The position numbers and the translations under genes are program-made. A model generated the notes under the pieces. It searched no databases and was not told the origin of the DNA. It saw nothing but the letters and a program-made list of their open reading frames with translations. From Lentisphaera sp. (lineage in GTDB: Bacteria; Verrucomicrobiota; Lentisphaeria; Victivallales; GWF2-50-93), in assembly GCA_020721745.1 (NCBI GenBank), contig DYMC01000040.1:1-15154 (forward strand): DNA of 15,154 nt, in the 5' to 3' direction. Numbering within the stretch: the first letter of the stretch is position 1; each line of letters opens with the position of its first letter. Shown here piece after piece: positions 7,656 through 13,269 of the stretch.

Positions 7656-9200
7656 ATGAACCAGAACGAATCCATCGTCATCCTCGACTTCGGCTCGCAA
7701 TACAGCCAGCTGATCGCCAGAAGAATCCGAGAATGCGGAGTCTTCAGCAAAATAGTCCCCTTCAACATACCAGCGGGCGAACTGCGGGATATGCGCCCCT
7801 CCGGAATCATACTCAGCGGAGGACCGGCCAGCGTCTACTCCAAAAACGCGCCCGTCTGCGACAAGAAGATATTCTCGCTCGGAATCCCGATACTGGGCAT
7901 ATGCTACGGTTTCCAGCTGCTTGTGCATATGCTCGGCGGCAAGGTCGAGCGGTCGAAGTCGAGGGAATATGGAAGAGCCGAGCTGCGCTCGGGAACAGCA
8001 AATGCCTTCCTGGACGGAGTCTCGTCCCTGACCACCGTGTGGATGAGCCACGGGGACAAGGTCCTGCGGCTCCCGGATGGATTCAAGCCCATCGCGGGCA
8101 CCGACAACACCGAGTTCGCCGCGGCGGAGAATTCCAGCACGAGGACAATAGGCATACAGTTCCATCCGGAAGTGGCACACACTCCGGAGGGGATAAAGAT
8201 GCTGCGCAACTTCTGCCTGAGAACATGCGGCGCGTCGGGAAGCTGGACTATGAGTTCGTTCATCAAAAAATCCATCCCGGAGATAAGGGGGAAAGCCAGG
8301 GACAGGAATGTCATACTGGGACTAAGCGGAGGGGTTGACTCCTCCGTCGCCGCCGCCCTCATACACAAGGCCATCGGCAGGCGCCTGCGCCCGATATTCG
8401 TGAACAACGGCCTGCTGCGCAAGGACGAGGAGAAAAGAGTCGTGGAAGTCTTCGCGCGAAACATGAAGATGCCGCTCAAGTATGTTGACGCATCGAAACG
8501 CTTCCTGGACAGGCTCAAGGGCGTCTCCGACCCCGAGCGCAAGCGGAAGATCATCGGCAGGGAGTTCGTGAAGGTCTTCGACGCGGAGGCCGCGAAGATC
8601 AGAAATGCCGGATTCCTCGCGCAGGGCACCACCTATCCAGACGTCATCGAGAGCATCCCCATCGGAGGCAATCCAAGCGCGATGATAAAAAGCCACCACA
8701 ACGTCGGCGGACTGCCGAAGAGGATGAAACTCAAGCTCCTCGAACCCCTCGCCCAGCTGTTCAAGGACGAAGTGCGGGAGGTCGGCAGACAGCTCGGCCT
8801 GCCCGACGAAATCATCATGCGGCAACCATTCCCAGGCCCCGGCCTCGGAGTCAGAGTCGTAGGCGAAGTCCGCAGGGAATACCTGGACATACTCAAGAAT
8901 GCCGACAGCATCGTGGTCGAGGAGATGAAAAAGTCAGGGCTATACTACAAGACCTGGCAGACTTTCGCCGTCCTGCTCCCGGTAAAGACGGTCGGTGTCA
9001 TGGGCGACGAGAGAACCTACGACAACGTCGTCGCGCTCCGCGCCGTGGACAGCTCCGACGGGATGACTGCGGACTGGGTCCGCGTCCCCTACGACCTGCT
9101 TGCGAAAATCGCAAACCGCATCATCAACGAGGTGGACGGAGTGAACCGTGTGGTCTTTGACATAACATCAAAGCCTCCGGGCACAATCGAATGGGAATGA
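7656..9200 (+). CDS. guaA: GMP synthase (glutamine-hydrolysing)
   Basis: Converts XMP, glutamine and ATP to GMP, the last step of guanine nucleotide synthesis, in the cytoplasm. The 514-residue protein contains a class I glutamine amidotransferase domain (about 6-190) with nucleophile Cys83 in GICYGFQ and His170/Glu172 in FHPEVAHT. An ATP-pyrophosphatase domain begins at the P-loop LSGGVDSS (223-230). The dimerisation domain (about 390-514) ends in the characteristic DITSKPPGTIEWE. The ATG at 7656 is chosen because AGGA lies 10 nt upstream; the ATG at 7647 is too close to that site. The gap to the upstream small gene is 5 nt, so guaA is probably co-transcribed with the envelope operon, an unusual pairing. 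Length is close to other bacterial GuaA proteins and all key residues are present. Confidence 0.98.
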   Translation: MNQNESIVILDFGSQYSQLIARRIRECGVFSKIVPFNIPAGELRDMRPSGIILSGGPASVYSKNAPVCDKKIFSLGIPILGICYGFQLLVHMLGGKVERSKSREYGRAELRSGTANAFLDGVSSLTTVWMSHGDKVLRLPDGFKPIAGTDNTEFAAAENSSTRTIGIQFHPEVAHTPEGIKMLRNFCLRTCGASGSWTMSSFIKKSIPEIRGKARDRNVILGLSGGVDSSVAAALIHKAIGRRLRPIFVNNGLLRKDEEKRVVEVFARNMKMPLKYVDASKRFLDRLKGVSDPERKRKIIGREFVKVFDAEAAKIRNAGFLAQGTTYPDVIESIPIGGNPSAMIKSHHNVGGLPKRMKLKLLEPLAQLFKDEVREVGRQLGLPDEIIMRQPFPGPGLGVRVVGEVRREYLDILKNADSIVVEEMKKSGLYYKTWQTFAVLLPVKTVGVMGDERTYDNVVALRAVDSSDGMTADWVRVPYDLLAKIANRIINEVDGVNRVVFDITSKPPGTIEWE

Positions 9201-9237
9201 ATCTTCCGTGAATATTGGCCAAACTGGCAGGCACGCG

Positions 9238-9266
9238 CTGGCATTCCCCGCATAAAAAGCTATAGT
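9238..9266 (+). promoter_or_regulatory. Candidate promoter for the 99-residue zinc-ribbon gene
   Basis: CTGGCA (9238-9243) and TATAGT (9261-9266) are separated by 17 bp in the 93-nt gap after guaA. The -35 matches consensus at 4 of 6 positions and the -10 at 5 of 6. It would place transcription start about 20 nt before the ATG at 9294, in an A-rich leader. Confidence 0.4.
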
Positions 9267-9293
9267 AATTAAAAAAAAGCAACGAAAGCAACA

Positions 9294-9593
9294 ATGGGAA
9301 AAGAATTCAAAGTTTCATGTCCGAAGTGCAAGACGGTGTATTCCGTCCCTATCGAGTTCGCAGGGCAGGCCGCCGAATGCGCCAACTGCGACCTCACCTT
9401 TATAGTTCCGGACCCGAACGACGAGAGCAAGGAATACGTCACCACCGAGACGGGCACCATCTCCGCGCAGGAGATAGACAAGGCGCTCTGCAAGAACACC
9501 GTCAAGATATCCCGCCACTCGGTCGGAATGATTCCCGACCTCAAGAACAAGTTCGAATTCGGCACGAAGAGCATCCCTCCACGGGACGAATGA
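9294..9593 (+). CDS. Small zinc-ribbon protein (MJ0042-like)
   Basis: A protein of 99 residues with an N-terminal zinc ribbon: CPKC (9-12) and CANC (29-32) separated by a 16-residue beta segment containing the typical Y-x-V-P and F-A-G-Q-x-A-x-C pattern of MJ0042-type ribbons. The rest (about 40-99) is polar, without membrane segments, and matches nothing I recognise. No clear Shine-Dalgarno sequence precedes the ATG; the leader is A-rich, which may help initiation. The gene is 93 nt after guaA with its own candidate promoter and faces ksgA across a palindrome. Small MJ0042-like proteins are frequent in planctomycete and lentisphaeral genomes and their role is mostly unknown; nucleic-acid or protein binding is inferred from the fold only. 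Confidence 0.8.
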   Translation: MGKEFKVSCPKCKTVYSVPIEFAGQAAECANCDLTFIVPDPNDESKEYVTTETGTISAQEIDKALCKNTVKISRHSVGMIPDLKNKFEFGTKSIPPRDE

Positions 9594-9617
9594 CCATTGC
9601 CCTCATCCCCTGTGTCT

Positions 9618-9658
9618 GTAAATATTCACTGAAATGACGGGGTTCAGTGAATATTTAC
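9618..9658. repeat. Perfect palindrome, family copy 1 (16-bp arms, 9-nt loop)
   Basis: Left arm GTAAATATTCACTGAA (9618-9633) and right arm TTCAGTGAATATTTAC (9643-9658) are exact reverse complements around a 9-nt loop. It lies 24 nt after the zinc-ribbon stop and 36 nt beyond the ksgA stop, between convergent genes. The outer 12 bp of each arm recur exactly at 11871-11910. No T-run follows on either strand, so it is not a textbook terminator, although a bidirectional 3'-end role suits the position. Confidence 0.85.
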
Positions 9659-9694
9659 CCTGGAGATCATGATGCCCTTTGCAGACATGCTGCA

Positions 9695-10525
9695 TCAGGA
9701 AAGCTCTGCGAATTTCGCAATCTCCATGTATTTCCCGGGCGGAAGCTCCTCCGCGCGCACGTTCGGAGAAAGGGAGAGCTGCCGGAGAATATCAACAGCC
9801 TTGTCCTTTGCGAAAATCGCAGAAAGATTGTTCGCAAGCATTTTGCGGCGGCGCGAAAACGCCGCCTTTACGACACGGAAAAGATTCCTCCTCCCATCGT
9901 CACCTGGCAATACCGCCCGTCTCGAAAAGGAGACGAATGCGGAGCCGACCTCCGGCGCAGGATGGAATACCTCCGGAGGAATCCTCCGTATCTTCTCGAT
10001 CTCGAAGAAAATCTGGACAAGGACCGACGACGCGCCGTAGTCGGGCTCCCGCGGCATCGCGCAGAACCTGTCGGCGGTCTCCTCCTGCAGGACCAGATGC
10101 ATGCCCGAAGGAATCGCCCCCGACTCTATCACATTCAGGACGAATGGCGTGGATATGGCGTAGGGGAGATTGGATATTATGCGAAATTCGCGGCCGCCAA
10201 AAAGCGCCTTAATGTCCATCTTCAATGCATTGCCGCGGATGAGATGAAACGAAGGATCGGCAATCTCGGACTGGAGATATGAGAAAAGCTTGATGTCAAG
10301 CTCGACTGCGTAAAGCTCGGAGACCTTTCCCACAAGGCGCTTCGTGAGCGCGCCGAAGCCCGGCCCGACCTCCAGCACACAGTCCGACGGCGCCGGCGCG
10401 GCCGTCCTGACAATGAAGTCGAGCATGTTCTCGTCTATCATGAAATTCTGCCCGAGGAACTTGCCCGGCCTCAGCCCGAGCTTCGCGATCAGCAGCATCA
10501 ATTCGGTCTTTGTGATGATCTTCAT
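9695..10525 (-). CDS. ksgA: 16S rRNA dimethyladenosine transferase (KsgA/RsmA)
   Basis: Methylates two adjacent adenosines near the 3' end of 16S rRNA (A1518/A1519 in E. coli numbering) using S-adenosylmethionine, a late step in small-subunit assembly. The 276-residue protein shows the entry motif LGQNFMID (24-31), SAM-binding motif I EVGPGFGALT (52-61), the acidic AVELD (73-77), and catalytic motif NLPY (119-122). A GNAL sequence (98-101) stands where many members have an aspartate. The C-terminal helical domain contains the FSRRRKMLANNL stretch common in the family. The ATG at 10525 has no visible Shine-Dalgarno sequence. It is the last gene of the minus-strand translation cluster and is separated from pheS by 271 nt of palindromic sequence, so it may have its own promoter. 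Identification is secure. Confidence 0.95.
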   Translation of the reverse strand: MKIITKTELMLLIAKLGLRPGKFLGQNFMIDENMLDFIVRTAAPAPSDCVLEVGPGFGALTKRLVGKVSELYAVELDIKLFSYLQSEIADPSFHLIRGNALKMDIKALFGGREFRIISNLPYAISTPFVLNVIESGAIPSGMHLVLQEETADRFCAMPREPDYGASSVLVQIFFEIEKIRRIPPEVFHPAPEVGSAFVSFSRRAVLPGDDGRRNLFRVVKAAFSRRRKMLANNLSAIFAKDKAVDILRQLSLSPNVRAEELPPGKYMEIAKFAELS

Positions 10526-10546
10526 CCGAGATTTATTGAGAGAGCC

Positions 10547-10639
10547 AATTGCAAAATTGCCGACGGAACGCCGGTCTTATGACCGGCTTAAGAGCCAGCC
10601 ATAAGGCTGGCGTTCCCCTAAAAAGGCAATTTTGCAATT
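10547..10639. repeat. Nested palindromic element (MITE- or BIME-like)
   Basis: The outer inverted repeat AATTGCAAAATTGCC (10547-10561) and GGCAATTTTGCAATT (10625-10639) is perfect over 15 bp. Inside, GGAACGCC (10565-10572) pairs with GGCGTTCC (10609-10616). Within that are two perfect hairpins: GCCGGTC-TTAT-GACCGGC (10570-10587) and GCCAGCC-ATAA-GGCTGGC (10594-10611). The two 4-nt loops are complementary to each other. The right half is an inverted copy of the left with compensatory changes. It fills much of the pheS-ksgA gap and has no coding content. Confidence 0.85.
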
Positions 10640-10687
10640 ACCTCGAGATAATACGATGCTGGCGGAATCATCTGGTTGAGTTTCTCC

Positions 10688-10709
10688 GGACGGCAACGGC
10701 GTGCCGCCC
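10688..10709. repeat. Short GC-rich inverted repeat
   Basis: GGACGGCA (10688-10695) and TGCCGCCC (10702-10709) form an 8-bp stem with one mismatch (a G-T/G-U pair on one strand) and a 6-nt loop, in the pheS-ksgA gap next to the larger nested element. It may be a second, unrelated intergenic repeat; no other copy is visible in this window. Confidence 0.4.
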
Positions 10710-10746
10710 CTGCCTTTCACTACAACCCTCCAAACTGGGCCGACCG

Positions 10747-10780
10747 AAAAATCCCGCCTGCGCACGGCAGACTGTGCGGC
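10747..10780 (-). terminator. Possible terminator after pheS
   Basis: On the minus strand, shortly after the pheS stop, GCCGCAC and a matching GTGC...GGC segment can form a GC-rich stem with a bulge, followed by GGGATTTTT (T5 at 10747-10751). The stem is imperfect. If active, it would separate pheS from ksgA. Confidence 0.35.
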
Positions 10781-10796
10781 GAATACCTACAGCAGT

Positions 10797-11816
10797 TCAG
10801 AACTGCTCGAGGAATCTGGTTTCGTTCTCGTAGAGGAGCCTGATGTCGGATATCCTGTATCTGATCATGGCGATGCGCTCTATTCCCATTCCGAAGGCGA
10901 ATCCGCTCCATTCATCGGGGTCGTATCCGACATTCCTGAGCACTGCCGGATTGACCATTCCGGCCCCGGATATTTCCAGCCATCCCGACTGCTTGCATAC
11001 CCGGCATCCCTTCCCCGCGCACATCACGCAGGAAAAGTCGTATTCCACGCTTGGCTCTGTGAACGGAAAGAAATGAGGACGAAGCCTGATCTCCACATCC
11101 GGCCCCATGAGCTCCTTCGCAAAATACAGAAGCACGCTCTTGAGGTCGGACATCGAAACGCCCTTGTCCACGTATAACCCTTCGATCTGATGGAAGTTCG
11201 CGCTATGCGTCGCATCTGGCGTGTCGCGCCTGAAGCACCTGCCCGGAGCGACAATCCTGACCGGAGGAGACTGCTTCTCCATGACGCGGATCTGCACCGG
11301 CGATGTCTGCGTCCTCAGAAGCCTGCCGTCCTCGAAATAGAAGGTGTCGGCCGGATCGCGCGACGGATGGTCCTGCGGAGTGTTGAGCGCGTCGAAATTG
11401 TTGAAGACAGTCTCTATCTCCGGACCTTCGGCGACGATGAAGCCCATCCTGCGGAATATGGCGACACAGTCGTCAATGACAATGCTGACAGGATGCTTGT
11501 GGCCTGTCCTTCTCCTGCGGCCCGGCAACGTGAGATCAATGCCCTCGCCTGTGGAAGCCCCCTGCCCTGCGATTTTCGCGGCGGTCTCGTCGAGGAGAGC
11601 CGAGAGCTCCCTCTTCGCATCGTTGAGTGATTTGCCGGCGGCCGGCTTCTCCTCGGCTGGAAGAGCGCCGAGCTCCTTGCCAAGCGCCGTAAAGACGCCG
11701 TTCCTGCCGAACAGCGCCGCCCTGGCCGCCTCCAGCGACTGGGGGTCGGAGGCGGCGCAAATATTCTTCGCACCATCCTCGCGGGCTGCCTTCAGTTTTT
11801 CAATAAATGCCGACAT
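10797..11816 (-). CDS. pheS: Phenylalanyl-tRNA synthetase alpha subunit
   Basis: Catalytic subunit of the class II enzyme that charges tRNA-Phe; it works as a tetramer with PheT. The 339-residue protein has an N-terminal helical tRNA-binding region (about 1-90), then LPGRRRRTGHKHP (97-109). Motif 2 is in RCFRRDTPDATHSANFHQIEG (about 193-213), the region HFFPFTEPS (248-256) follows, and motif 3 is GFAFGMGIERIAM (305-317). A four-cysteine zinc site lies at C263/C266/C271/C274. The ATG at 11816 has no Shine-Dalgarno sequence; instead the leader is six 7-bp tandem repeats. Upstream is rplT, as in many bacteria. Downstream pheT is absent and ksgA follows, so the beta subunit must be encoded elsewhere. 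Identification is secure. Confidence 0.97.
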   Translation of the reverse strand: MSAFIEKLKAAREDGAKNICAASDPQSLEAARAALFGRNGVFTALGKELGALPAEEKPAAGKSLNDAKRELSALLDETAAKIAGQGASTGEGIDLTLPGRRRRTGHKHPVSIVIDDCVAIFRRMGFIVAEGPEIETVFNNFDALNTPQDHPSRDPADTFYFEDGRLLRTQTSPVQIRVMEKQSPPVRIVAPGRCFRRDTPDATHSANFHQIEGLYVDKGVSMSDLKSVLLYFAKELMGPDVEIRLRPHFFPFTEPSVEYDFSCVMCAGKGCRVCKQSGWLEISGAGMVNPAVLRNVGYDPDEWSGFAFGMGIERIAMIRYRISDIRLLYENETRFLEQF

Positions 11817-11823
11817 TGATTTT

Positions 11824-11865
11824 TTCGGGATTCAAGATTCAAGATTCAAGATACAGGATTCAGGA
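11824..11865. repeat. 7-bp tandem repeat (six units) in the pheS leader
   Basis: Six heptamers in a row on the plus strand: TTCGGGA, then TTCAAGA three times, then TACAGGA and TTCAGGA. They end 8 nt upstream of the pheS ATG and fill the place where a Shine-Dalgarno sequence would be. Copy-number change by slippage could alter pheS translation. Confidence 0.85.
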
Positions 11866-11870
11866 TACTT

Positions 11871-11910
11871 GTAAATATTCACCGGACGACGTAGTCCGGT
11901 GAATATTTAC
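11871..11910. repeat. Perfect palindrome, family copy 2 (17-bp arms, 6-nt loop)
   Basis: Left arm GTAAATATTCACCGGAC (11871-11887) and right arm GTCCGGTGAATATTTAC (11894-11910) are exact reverse complements. The outer 12 bp are identical to the copy at 9618-9658, while the inner part differs yet remains fully paired. On the minus strand it begins 14 nt after the rplT stop, between rplT and the pheS leader, and could act as an RNA hairpin that stops or protects the upstream transcript. Confidence 0.87.
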
Positions 11911-11924
11911 CCCGAGACCTGCTG

Positions 11925-12287
11925 TCATCCCGCCTTTGTCTTTGCCGGTGACACGCTCTGGACGAGCGCCTTGAATGCGTCCATGTCGCGGACCGCCATG
12001 TCGGCCAGCACCTTGCGGTTCAGCCTGGACCCCGCCTTCGCGAGCGCGCTGATGAATGCGCTGTAGGTGGTTCCCAGCTCTCTGCACGCCGTGTTGATTC
12101 GCACCGTCCAGAGCCTGCGGTATTGGCGCTTCTTCTGCTTCCTGCCGATGTATGCGTTCTGGCCAGCCTTGTCAACGACATCATACGCCGTCCTGATTCT
12201 CTTGCTGGATGCTCCGTAGTAGCCTTTTGCGCGTTCAAGGAGACGCCTTCTCCTTTTTCTCGACGGAACTGATGAAGTAACTCTCAT
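11925..12287 (-). CDS. rplT: 50S ribosomal protein L20
   Basis: Early-assembly protein of the large ribosomal subunit that binds 23S rRNA; in E. coli it also represses its own operon. The 120-residue protein, close to the usual 118 or so, has the basic N-terminal extension ending in RKRRRRLLERAKGYYGASS (10-28) and the globular part with GRKQKKRQYRRLWTVRINTA (about 48-67) and NRKVLADMAV. AAGGA lies about 8 nt before the ATG. It follows rpmI in the standard order but with a rather long 119-nt spacer. Downstream is a palindrome and then pheS. Identification is secure. Confidence 0.97.
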   Translation of the reverse strand: MRVTSSVPSRKRRRRLLERAKGYYGASSKRIRTAYDVVDKAGQNAYIGRKQKKRQYRRLWTVRINTACRELGTTYSAFISALAKAGSRLNRKVLADMAVRDMDAFKALVQSVSPAKTKAG

Positions 12288-12406
12288 GCTGTGATTCCTT
12301 CTTTCAGATGTTTTGTTTCATAGTTGTGGATTAGGATGTTATCCAGCGGGCGGTTTCAGGGATGGAACGATATGAGCCCCCAGCCCCATGCCCTTTGCTG
12401 GAAAAA

Positions 12407-12607
12407 TCAAAGCCCGTATGGTAGCGCGGCCTTGACCCTGTTGCTGTCGGCGCTGCCGACAATCGCGGGCTTGCGCAGGCGTCTGCGCCTCTTGGCGCTC
12501 TTGCCCGTCATGAGGTGTCTTCTTCCTGCCTTGTGGCGCAGGAACTTGCCGGTCCCCGTCTGTTTCAGCCTTTTGGCTGCGGTCTTCCTTGTCTTCATCT
12601 TTGGCAT
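12407..12607 (-). CDS. rpmI: 50S ribosomal protein L35
   Basis: Small basic protein of the large ribosomal subunit. The 66 residues begin MPKMKTRKTAAKRLKQTGTG and contain KFLRHKAGRRHLMTGKSAKR, the usual L35 pattern, with LRKPAIV near the C-terminal part. A good Shine-Dalgarno sequence, AAGGAGA, precedes the ATG. It sits between infC (65 nt upstream) and rplT, the conserved order for this cluster. On the minus strand, just after the stop, CCAGC and GCTGG can form a small hairpin (12380-12401) of unknown role. Confidence 0.96.
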   Translation of the reverse strand: MPKMKTRKTAAKRLKQTGTGKFLRHKAGRRHLMTGKSAKRRRRLRKPAIVGSADSNRVKAALPYGL

Positions 12608-12672
12608 CTCTTTGTCTCCTTTGTGTTGAGTTTTCGATCGCTGGGAAGGCGGACGCCATAGTCTTGCCTTTC

Positions 12673-13197
12673 TCAGGATTTATGTCCATGTCCCGGGTTG
12701 AAGTTGAGCACGATATTGCGCCCGAGCAACCTTGGTTCCGCTTCCGGAACTCCGACGTTCTCCAAATCCTTCATGAGTTGCCTCATGATTCTGAAGCCGA
12801 GCTCCTGATGCGCCATCTCCCTGCCTCTGAACATCATCGTGGCCTTTAGTTTACATCCTTCCTCGAGGAATTCAACCGCATGCTTGAGCTTGGTGTCGTA
12901 GTCGTGCTGGTTGATATTGGCGGAGAATTTGATCTCCTTTACCTTCTGCACGTGATGAGCCTTGCGCTGATCCTTCTCCTTCTTCTTCTGCTCGTAGATG
13001 AACTTCCCATAATTCATCACCCTGCAGACTGGCGGATTGGCCGTGTCGGCCACGAGGACCAGATCAAGCCCCTCCCCCTTGGAGATTTCAATCGCCTTGG
13101 CGAAAGGCACGACACCATGCTGCTCACCCTTGCCACCTATCAGACGCACGTCCCGACCTCTCAGAGAGTAGTCGCCATCCTTGACTAGCCTTGCTAT
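12673..13197 (-). CDS. infC: Translation initiation factor IF-3 (probable ATA start)
   Basis: Binds the 30S subunit, prevents premature 50S joining and checks the start codon-anticodon pair. The N-terminal domain contains RDVRLIGGKGEQHGVV (15-30) and LDLVLVADTANPPVCRVMNYGKF (about 44-66), with a lysine-rich linker (about 70-80). The C-terminal domain starts at VKEIKFSANINQHDY. The ORF can be extended to GTG at 13251, but that start has no good ribosome site and adds 18 residues unlike IF-3. ATA at 13197 lies 8 nt after GGAGG and gives 174 residues, near the usual length. Rare start codons (AUU, AUA and others) are characteristic of infC and let IF-3 repress its own synthesis, so this start is preferred. 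It lies between thrS and rpmI. Confidence 0.9.
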   Translation of the reverse strand: MARLVKDGDYSLRGRDVRLIGGKGEQHGVVPFAKAIEISKGEGLDLVLVADTANPPVCRVMNYGKFIYEQKKKEKDQRKAHHVQKVKEIKFSANINQHDYDTKLKHAVEFLEEGCKLKATMMFRGREMAHQELGFRIMRQLMKDLENVGVPEAEPRLLGRNIVLNFNPGHGHKS

Positions 13198-13210
13198 GGT
13201 AGTTTCCTCC
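13198..13210 (-). promoter_or_regulatory. Shine-Dalgarno site that sets the ATA start of infC
   Basis: On the minus strand GGAGGA (13205-13210) is followed by 7 nt and then ATA (13195-13197). This is the strongest ribosome-binding site in the right-hand cluster and no ATG, GTG or TTG is correctly spaced from it. Confidence 0.7.
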
Positions 13211-13269
13211 ACTTTGTTTGGTGCTATGCTCAGCCCCCGGTCTCCCGCCACGCACGGGACCCGGCCCTG

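Noticed and set aside
9618..9658. Calling the palindrome a standard rho-independent terminator
   Set aside because: No T-run follows the stem on either strand and the outer stem is AT-rich; it is listed as a repeat instead.
10527..10649. CGAGAT at 10527-10532 and 10644-10649 as a target-site duplication around the nested palindrome
   Set aside because: The two copies lie 14 and 4 bp from the arms, not adjacent to them, and 6 bp can match by chance.
10648..10653. TATTAT as a -10 for a ksgA promoter on the minus strand
   Set aside because: No acceptable -35 sequence at 16-18 bp spacing.
12292..12309. Tiny ATG ORF (MKQNI) just before rplT as a leader peptide
   Set aside because: Five codons with no regulatory codon pattern; likely chance.
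13198..13251. infC extended to GTG at 13251
   Set aside because: No good ribosome site for the GTG, and the added residues do not resemble the IF-3 N-terminus; the site at 13205-13210 fits ATA.
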